A stretch of DNA of 19,917 nucleotides, taken from contig NZ_DATEJY010000074.1 of the NCBI RefSeq assembly GCF_035277725.1, positions 1 to 19,917 on the forward strand, given 5' to 3'. Position 1 is the stretch's first letter; each line of letters begins with the position of its first letter. This document shows positions 15,345 to 19,917 of the stretch, piece by piece. This DNA comes from Dyella_B sp035277725. GTDB taxonomy: Bacteria > Pseudomonadota > Gammaproteobacteria > Xanthomonadales > Rhodanobacteraceae. Position numbers and translations under genes: made by a program. The notes under the pieces are model-generated. The model searched no databases. It was given only the letters and a program-made list of their open reading frames with translations, and was not told the DNA's origin.

Positions 15345-15371
15345 TCAACTTTCGCACGCCGCCGCCGATCT
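15345..15371 (+). promoter_or_regulatory. Sigma-28 promoter of the chemoreceptor gene
   Basis: TCAACTTT, an 11-nt spacer, then GCCGATCT match the FliA consensus at 6 of 8 and 6 of 8 positions with exact spacing. Transcription would begin near 15378, about 25 nt before the ATG. It lies only 3 nt downstream of the sigma-54 promoter elements. Confidence 0.65.
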
Positions 15372-15402
15372 CAAGGCATCTATAAATGGAACGTCGCAAA
15401 CC

Positions 15403-16713
15403 ATGAGTCTGATCCGCAGCCAGCATCTGGCCGCTCTCCTTCAAGCCGCACTGGCCGGCAACGAAGCCGAGGTTTCGCGCTTGAGCCGCAAGCATCCCGG
15501 CATTGCCGCGCTGCTCGCGCCGGTGTTCGCGCGGCTGGCGCCGCGTGCGCCGGCCGTGGTGGCCTTGCAGTCGCTGGAACAACAAAGCCTGGTACTGACG
15601 CATGCGCAGACGCTGCATCGCGAACAGTCCGCGCTGGAACAATCGATTGGCGAAACCCGCGACAGCGTCGGACAGTTGACGGACGGCAGCGCCGGTATGT
15701 CGTCGACCCTGCAGCAGGCGCAAGGCGGCGTCGAGCAGGCGGCCAAGGCCGGCGAGCAGAGTTCGGCCAACGTCAGCGAATTGAACGGGCAGCTGCGCCT
15801 GTTGCGCAGCGCGCTGTCCGCCATGAATCAAAGCCAGAGCCTGCTGACCGCACAGGTGGCGCAAATTCGTGCGCTTACCACCAGCGTGCAGGACATCGCC
15901 CATCAAACCAACCTGGTCGCCTTGAACGCCGCCATCGAAGCGGCGCGTGCCGGCGATGCAGGCCGCGGCTTTGCCGTGGTGGCGGATGAGGTGAAGCAGT
16001 TGGCGGAGAAAACCGCGCAGGCGACGGCGGAAATTGAAACCGTCACCAGTTCGATCGGCGAGTTCTCGCTGCAGATGAACGACAACGTGCAACAGAGCCT
16101 GCAACGCCTGGAGCGCGCACAGACCGGCGTCAACGCCACCGAACGCACGCTGCAGCAAGGTGGCGAAACACTGCAGGGCGCAGGCGAGCGTTTGCGTTCG
16201 CTACGCGATAGCCAGGATGGTGCGCAGGTGCGCGCCACCGCCTTGAAAGCCACGCTGGGCGCCTTGCAGCGCCGCGCGTATGAAGCCCGCCGCCACGGCG
16301 AGGCGCTCGGCCGCGCGGCGGCACTCGCGCATCGCCTGTGCCTGGGCTGGCTGGAAGGCGAAAGCGGCAACGACACCGCCAGCCTCAGCCTGACCGTGCG
16401 CGAATCGGTGATCGGTTTGCGCCAGAGCATGGAACTGGCGCTGCAGGAACCCACCTCGCTCGATCGGCGCTGGTTCGATACCGACGTATTGAAGCGCAGC
16501 CTGGATCGATTGACGGCACGGCACGGCAACCATCCTTCCAGCGCCAGCCTGCATGCATCCGCGGTGCGCCTGCGCGAACACGGCGAGGCGTTTCTGGAAT
16601 TGCTCGGCAACGGGCAGTTCGAACAGGCCGCGCAGATGTCCGAGAAATTGGAGAGCGAGCGCGAGGCGATCAATAGCCAGCTCGCGACGATCTTGGCTGG
16701 CGAGGGTGCATGA
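15403..16713 (+). CDS. Soluble methyl-accepting chemotaxis protein
   Basis: The 436-residue protein carries the chemoreceptor signalling tip: VQDIAHQTNLVALNAAIEAA then RAGDAGRGFAVVADEVKQLA (162-201), with helical coiled-coil segments on both sides (about 55-160 and 202-290). There is no signal peptide or membrane segment, so it should act in the cytoplasm. Residues about 295-436 form an additional helical region after the signalling domain, with HRLCLGWLEG at 310-319. No ligand domain is recognised. The GTG at 15325 would start upstream of both promoters, so the ATG at 15403 is preferred. A position between cheV and flgA and a sigma-28 promoter point to a role in the flagellar chemotaxis pathway. 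Confidence 0.88.
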   Translation: MSLIRSQHLAALLQAALAGNEAEVSRLSRKHPGIAALLAPVFARLAPRAPAVVALQSLEQQSLVLTHAQTLHREQSALEQSIGETRDSVGQLTDGSAGMSSTLQQAQGGVEQAAKAGEQSSANVSELNGQLRLLRSALSAMNQSQSLLTAQVAQIRALTTSVQDIAHQTNLVALNAAIEAARAGDAGRGFAVVADEVKQLAEKTAQATAEIETVTSSIGEFSLQMNDNVQQSLQRLERAQTGVNATERTLQQGGETLQGAGERLRSLRDSQDGAQVRATALKATLGALQRRAYEARRHGEALGRAAALAHRLCLGWLEGESGNDTASLSLTVRESVIGLRQSMELALQEPTSLDRRWFDTDVLKRSLDRLTARHGNHPSSASLHASAVRLREHGEAFLELLGNGQFEQAAQMSEKLESEREAINSQLATILAGEGA

Positions 16714-16734
16714 GGTTTTGGCGTGCCTCGTATT

Positions 16735-16770
16735 GCGTAGGTTGGGGTGCGAACCCCAACATGGCCATGC
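16735..16770. repeat. Half REP unit downstream of the chemoreceptor gene
   Basis: The left half of the two-armed family is present: GTTGGGGT (16741-16748), GCGA, ACCCCAAC (16753-16760), preceded by CGTAG and followed by ATGGCCATGC. The right half seen at 10508-10530 is missing. Confidence 0.7.
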
Positions 16771-16815
16771 GTTCGGCGCGCACGACTCTCTCCCCTGCCC
16801 TCGTGGAATCAAAAC

Positions 16816-16935
16816 TCGTCATTCCGGCGCACGCCGGAATCCGGTCAAAAATTCGTGCGCAGCACACGACATACAAAGTGTTGTGTGCTGCGCACCACGT
16901 ACTTCACTGGATTCCGGCTTTCGCCGGAATGACGA
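16816..16935. mobile_element. MITE/REPIN-like nested palindrome upstream of flgA
   Basis: A 120-nt element is almost fully self-complementary. Its outer arms 16816-16845 and 16906-16935 match at 27 of 30 positions. Each arm is itself a hairpin (ATTCCGGCG then CGCCGGAAT on the left). Inside, GTGCGCAGCACACGACA (16855-16871) pairs with TGTTGTGTGCTGCGCAC (16879-16895) at 16 of 17 positions around a 7-nt loop. Two inverted REP copies around a central sequence are the known REPIN design, which is moved in trans by RAYT transposases. No transposase is in the window, and no clear target-site duplication is seen. Confidence 0.7.
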
Positions 16936-16979
16936 ATGAAGAATCTCGGGCGACCGGAACATCCACACGTTCCCAGCCT

Positions 16980-17666
16980 ATGCGCGCATTTTTCACCGTG
17001 ATGGCATGGCTGGCACTCACCACCCCCGCCCACGCCGACACCACCGCCGACGATCTGCGCACCGCCGCCGAACAAGCCGTCCGCACGCAATACGGCACCG
17101 CCGGCAGCCGCGTCGTCATCATGCCGACACGGCTCAATCCGCGTTTGCATTTCGCCGCCTGCCCGCATGCCTTGCAGACGCATCTACCGATGCGCCAAGG
17201 CATTCCGTCGCGCGTGGCCGTCGCCGTCAGCTGCTCCGGCGCTCCCGGCTGGAGCATCCAGGTGCCGGTGCAGATGCAGGTATTCCACAACGTGTTGGTC
17301 ACCAGCCATCCGATGGCGCGCGGCGACATTCCCGGCCCGGGCGACGTGCATAGCGAGGAACGCGACGTGGCACGGCTCGGCTATGGCTATATCGAAAGCC
17401 TCGACCAGATCCTGGGCCACTCGCTGGGCCGGCCTCTGATCGCCGGCGTGGTGTTGGAACCCGGCGATTTCAACGGTCGGGAGACCGTGCATTCCGGCGA
17501 GGAAGTGGAATTGGTGGCCCAAGTGGACGGCATCGAGGTGCGTACCCACGGCATGGCCCTGGACGGCGGGGACACCGGCGCCCGCCTGAGGGTCCGTAAT
17601 GACAATTCCGGCCGAATAATCAATGGCGTAGTGATTGGGGAAGGCCAGGTGAAAGCCCTCCCTTGA
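16980..17666 (+). CDS. flgA: P-ring assembly chaperone
   Basis: FlgA helps FlgI assemble into the P ring in the periplasm. From the ATG at 16980 the protein has 228 residues (E. coli 219), a Sec signal peptide (1-19, cleavage after AHA) and two cysteines (C61, C85). It also has the SAF-type segment (LVTSHPMARGDIPGPGDV at 106-123, SLGRPLIAGVVLEPGDF at 148-164) and the ending GVVIGEGQVKAL. The frame is open back to an ATG at 16710 that overlaps the chemoreceptor stop, but those 90 codons only translate repeats (GWGANPN, VIPAHAGI), so that start is rejected. The chosen start has no visible ribosome-binding site and no clear promoter follows the repeat element. Confidence 0.93.
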   Translation: MRAFFTVMAWLALTTPAHADTTADDLRTAAEQAVRTQYGTAGSRVVIMPTRLNPRLHFAACPHALQTHLPMRQGIPSRVAVAVSCSGAPGWSIQVPVQMQVFHNVLVTSHPMARGDIPGPGDVHSEERDVARLGYGYIESLDQILGHSLGRPLIAGVVLEPGDFNGRETVHSGEEVELVAQVDGIEVRTHGMALDGGDTGARLRVRNDNSGRIINGVVIGEGQVKALP

Positions 17667-17703
17667 GGACGCTCCGACCTATTCCGCGCAGGCGTCACCG
17701 GCC

Positions 17704-17789
17704 CTGTCTGTGCGCATATCTTCGGTGCGTTGGCTCGAAAGACGGCCAGTCTGCCTTCGCCAACGCCCCTATGATGTGCACACAGACAG
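17704..17789. other. Long rod-like hairpin in the flgA-flgM gap
   Basis: Three nested stems share one axis. The outer arms 17704-17720 and 17773-17789 match at 15 of 17; GCGTTGGC (17727-17734) pairs with GCCAACGC (17759-17766); AGAC (17740-17743) pairs with GTCT (17749-17752). No uridine tract follows. It sits between the flgA stop and the flgM promoter and could be a terminator-like barrier, a structured RNA or another mobile palindrome; it does not resemble the other repeat families here. Confidence 0.55.
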
Positions 17790-17869
17790 AACCGGTGCCG
17801 CCTACGTGTAATAGGTCAGAGCATCCTAAACGTTGGACGAACCTACATACTGGAGGGCGATCGGCGCAT

Positions 17870-17896
17870 TCAAGTTTTTCCGGGAGACGCCGATAC
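17870..17896 (+). promoter_or_regulatory. Sigma-28 (FliA) promoter of flgM
   Basis: TCAAGTTT, an 11-nt spacer, then GCCGATAC match the FliA consensus at 7 of 8 and 7 of 8 positions. This is the best sigma-28 site in the window. Transcription would start near 17903, leaving a leader of about 29 nt. Confidence 0.88.
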
Positions 17897-17931
17897 CCCT
17901 ACCGAGGCATATCGAGAGAACGCCAAGAACC

Positions 17932-18243
17932 ATGAATACAACCATCTCGTCCAACGGCTTGCCGCAGCTCCCGCTCGCGACGACCAACGCCGAAAACAGC
18001 GCCGCCCAGACTGCCACGGCGACGCCATCGGCCAGCTCCTCGGTATCGCAGACCGATGACAGCGTGCACCTGACCGATTCGGCCCGTGCCCTGCAGCAGG
18101 CCAGCAGCGCCAACGCGCCGGTCGACACCCACAAGGTGGAGCAGATCAAGCAGCAGCTGGCCGCCGGCACCTACAAGGTCAACGCGCACGCCATCGCCAA
18201 CAGCCTGGTGTCGCTGGAAGGCCAGATCGGCGGCGGCAAGTAA
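17932..18243 (+). CDS. flgM: Anti-sigma-28 factor
   Basis: FlgM binds FliA until the finished hook-basal body exports it. The 103-residue protein has the expected disordered, Ser/Thr/Ala-rich first part and the C-terminal FliA-binding region (DSVHLTDSARALQQ at 43-56, VDTHKVEQIKQQLAAGTYKV at 64-83, AIANSLVSLE at 87-96). E. coli FlgM has 97 residues. The frame is open upstream to an ATG at 17833, but that start lies before the sigma-28 promoter, so the ATG at 17932 is used. It is followed by flgN after 13 nt. Confidence 0.93.
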   Translation: MNTTISSNGLPQLPLATTNAENSAAQTATATPSASSSVSQTDDSVHLTDSARALQQASSANAPVDTHKVEQIKQQLAAGTYKVNAHAIANSLVSLEGQIGGGK

Positions 18244-18256
18244 AGAAGCCCATGCC

Positions 18257-18703
18257 ATGAGCCCGAATCTGCAGGCTGAACTCGGTGCCGCACTGCGCGC
18301 CGTCCTGGACGAGATGAGCGCGACCACCTCGCAACTCATCACGGTGCTGGACGAGGAACGCGAAGCGCTGAACGTCGCCGACGCCAAAGCGCTCAACCGC
18401 TCGGGCGAAGCCAAGCAGATGCTGATGCGCCGGCTCGAACAACTCGATGTGGAACGCCTGCACCTGTGCAGCACGTCCACCGAAGCCGCGCAGCAGGTCG
18501 AGACGCAATGGCAGGAACTGTTGAAGTCGCTGACGGTGTGCCGCGACAAGAATCAACGCAACGGCGCGCTGGTCGGGCAACGCCTGACACAGGTACGGCG
18601 TGCGCTGGCGGTGCTTACCGGCAGCGACACGCAAACCGGCACTTACGGCCAGAACGGCGCGCTGCAGGATACGCATCGATCGGTGCAGCTCGCGCAGGCA
18701 TGA
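18257..18703 (+). CDS. flgN: Export chaperone for the hook-associated proteins
   Basis: FlgN keeps FlgK and FlgL soluble and escorts them to the flagellar export gate. The 148-residue protein is all helical by appearance, with long charged heptad-like stretches (about 5-120) and a short tail TGTYGQNGALQ at 127-137 typical of FlgN. E. coli FlgN has 138 residues. AAAGAAG lies about 9 nt before the ATG, and the gene follows flgM closely, so both share the sigma-28 promoter. Confidence 0.9.
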   Translation: MSPNLQAELGAALRAVLDEMSATTSQLITVLDEEREALNVADAKALNRSGEAKQMLMRRLEQLDVERLHLCSTSTEAAQQVETQWQELLKSLTVCRDKNQRNGALVGQRLTQVRRALAVLTGSDTQTGTYGQNGALQDTHRSVQLAQA

Positions 18704-18712
18704 CGCTTTTCC

Positions 18713-18734
18713 GGGCACCGTGATCCAGGTGCCC
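18713..18734. terminator. Possible terminator hairpin after flgN
   Basis: GGGCACC (18713-18719) pairs perfectly with GGTGCCC (18728-18734) across an 8-nt loop, beginning 10 nt after the flgN stop. There is no uridine run after it, so intrinsic termination is doubtful; it may instead protect the mRNA end. Confidence 0.35.
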
Positions 18735-18780
18735 ATCTCGTAGCAGTCGTTTCACCACAAAAAAGTTCGGTATTCATGCC

Positions 18781-19917
18781 ATGACGACGAGTACAGCTGC
18801 CTCCGCCACCAAGCCCTCGGCCAACGACGCCAGCACGCTCAGCGACATGCTGCTGCCGGTGGTGCGCAGCCCGATGCTGGACCGCGAGGAAGAGCTGTTC
18901 GCCTACGAGTTGATCTTTTACCGACAGGGCGCCGGCACCGATGCCGATACCACCCTGGTGGGCGGCGTCCTTTCCGGCATCACCGACGGCGCGATCACGC
19001 GATTGGTGCGCGGCAACCGCGCCTTCATGCGCCTGCCGCGCAAATTGCTGCTGGAAGAAACCGACATCCTCGCGCACACACCGCGCCTGGGCGTGATCGT
19101 GCATCCGATCTATGTGCGCGACGCCGCTGTGTTGCAGCGGCTGCAACAACTGGCTTTGCGCAAATGTCCGCTGTTACTCGACTTGGGCGACACCGATCCC
19201 AATGCCAGCGAACCGCATGGCGCACTGGAACCGCTGCTGCGCCTGGCCAGCTATGTACGCCTGGATGCGAAGGCACTCGATGCCGATACCTTGGCCCGCC
19301 GCTGCAAGCAATTGTTCGAGCGCGGTATCGGCGTGATCGCCGGCAACGTCGACGATCACCATACCTATGCGCGCTGCAAGGAACTGCCGTTCCAGGCGAT
19401 CCAAGGCCGCTACCTGCTGGTGCCGCAACAGATCGAAGTGCCGGTACTCACACCCAGCCGCCTCAGCATGCTGCGCTTGATGAGCGCACTGCAGGACAGC
19501 AACGCCGGCCCGGTGGAACTGGGGGACATCATCCGCGACGACGCCGTGCTCAGCTACAAGCTGCTGGGTTGCGTGAACTCCGCTTATTTCGCGCTGCCGC
19601 GGCAGCTGAAGTCGATCCAGCAGGCAGCGATTTTTTTCGGCGTGGCCCGCCTGCGCAACTGGATCTACACCATGGCCCTGGCCAGCACCGACGACCGTCC
19701 GCCGGAGCTGCTGCGCACCGCACTGATCCGCGCACACATGTGCGAAAAGCTGGCGCAAGGCATGCCATCCGGCCAACAGGAAATGGCCTTCATGGCCGGC
19801 CTGCTGTCACTGCTCGATACGCTGCTGTGCGCACCGATGGAATTCGTGCTGAGCCATCTACCGCTGGCGCCGGAAATCCGCGACGCCCTGGTGGAAGACC
19901 GCGGCCCGTTCGCGCCC
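18781..19917 (+). CDS. Degenerate EAL-HDOD signalling protein, truncated by the window end
   Basis: The frame is open for 379 residues with no stop in the window, so the C-terminus is missing. Residues about 24-205 resemble the EAL fold (FAYELIFYR at 40-48, PLLLDLGD at 130-137, ASYVRLDAKAL at 157-167, GVIAGNVDD at 184-192) but the catalytic EAL motif is replaced by YELIFY, so phosphodiesterase activity is unlikely. Residues from about 224 form an HDOD domain (LSMLRLMSALQDS, LGDIIRDDAVLSYKLL, CVNSAYF, IQQAAIFFG). This is the YuxH-type EAL-HDOD layout. It lies 77 nt after flgN on the same strand; a role in motility or signalling is inferred from position. The ATG has no good ribosome-binding site. 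Confidence 0.85.
   Translation, partial: MTTSTAASATKPSANDASTLSDMLLPVVRSPMLDREEELFAYELIFYRQGAGTDADTTLVGGVLSGITDGAITRLVRGNRAFMRLPRKLLLEETDILAHTPRLGVIVHPIYVRDAAVLQRLQQLALRKCPLLLDLGDTDPNASEPHGALEPLLRLASYVRLDAKALDADTLARRCKQLFERGIGVIAGNVDDHHTYARCKELPFQAIQGRYLLVPQQIEVPVLTPSRLSMLRLMSALQDSNAGPVELGDIIRDDAVLSYKLLGCVNSAYFALPRQLKSIQQAAIFFGVARLRNWIYTMALASTDDRPPELLRTALIRAHMCEKLAQGMPSGQQEMAFMAGLLSLLDTLLCAPMEFVLSHLPLAPEIRDALVEDRGPFAP

Noticed and set aside
15325..15402. GTG start at 15325 extending the chemoreceptor by 26 residues
   Set aside because: The extension covers the sigma-54 and sigma-28 promoter elements and part of a REP hairpin; the ATG at 15403 fits the promoters.
15268..16158. 296-codon open frame on the minus strand
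   Set aside because: Antisense to the receptor, including its signalling tip.
16285..16713. CZB zinc-binding domain at the receptor C-terminus
   Set aside because: CLGW recalls the CZB Cys-Trp motif, but the His pair HxxxH and the upstream His at the right spacing are not found.
16710..16979. N-terminal 90-residue extension of FlgA
   Set aside because: It translates repeat sequence (GWGANPN, VIPAHAGI, WIPAFAGMT) and would place a signal peptide in mid-protein.
17851..17866. GG-N10-GC spacing resembling a sigma-54 promoter before flgM
   Set aside because: Only the two dinucleotides fit; the flanking consensus bases (TGGCA, TTGC) are absent, and a strong sigma-28 site follows immediately.
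17833..17931. Upstream ATG for FlgM
   Set aside because: It lies before the sigma-28 promoter, so the main transcript would not contain it.

Overview
The window is chromosomal DNA, GC-rich by eye, from a polar-flagellated gammaproteobacterium. The flgBCDEFGHIJKL order, cheV directly upstream of flgB, flgA/flgM/flgN nearby, sigma-54 plus sigma-28 promoters and abundant REP-type repeats fit the Lysobacterales (Xanthomonadaceae/Rhodanobacteraceae). That placement is inferred from layout and protein style, not from a search.

Left edge (1-2600, + strand): a MarR-GNAT fusion protein, then a hipB-hipA toxin-antitoxin pair whose start region carries two copies of a likely operator. A compound palindrome (2480-2598) separates hipA from the convergent flagellar operon.

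Centre (2604-14119, - strand): one long operon read right to left, flgB-C-D-E-F-G-H-I-J-K-L, followed by a SAM-dependent methyltransferase. It encodes the rod, hook, hook cap, L and P rings, the rod-cap muramidase and both hook-filament junction proteins. A consensus sigma-54 promoter (14162-14177) lies before flgB. A near-perfect FleQ-type box (14312-14325) overlaps the cheV stop codon about 140 bp upstream of that promoter. All four intercistronic gaps longer than 60 nt hold a palindromic repeat, and one repeat copy runs into the flgI signal-peptide coding region.

Right part (14313-19917): cheV (-) and a soluble methyl-accepting chemotaxis protein (+) diverge from a compact control region with a sigma-28 promoter for cheV, a perfect REP hairpin, and stacked sigma-54 and sigma-28 promoters for the receptor. 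Then come flgA behind a 120-nt MITE-like element, a long hairpin, a strong sigma-28 promoter, flgM (anti-sigma-28), flgN (FlgK/FlgL chaperone), and a truncated degenerate-EAL/HDOD protein that runs off the end.

Together the genes show the usual flagellar hierarchy: FleQ/sigma-54 drives hook-basal-body genes; once the hook is finished FlgM is exported and sigma-28 drives cheV, the receptor and flgM itself; FlgN chaperones FlgK and FlgL. No tRNA, rRNA, CRISPR array or transposase gene was seen. The main novelty is the density and placement of three families of palindromic repeats inside the operon and next to its promoters.
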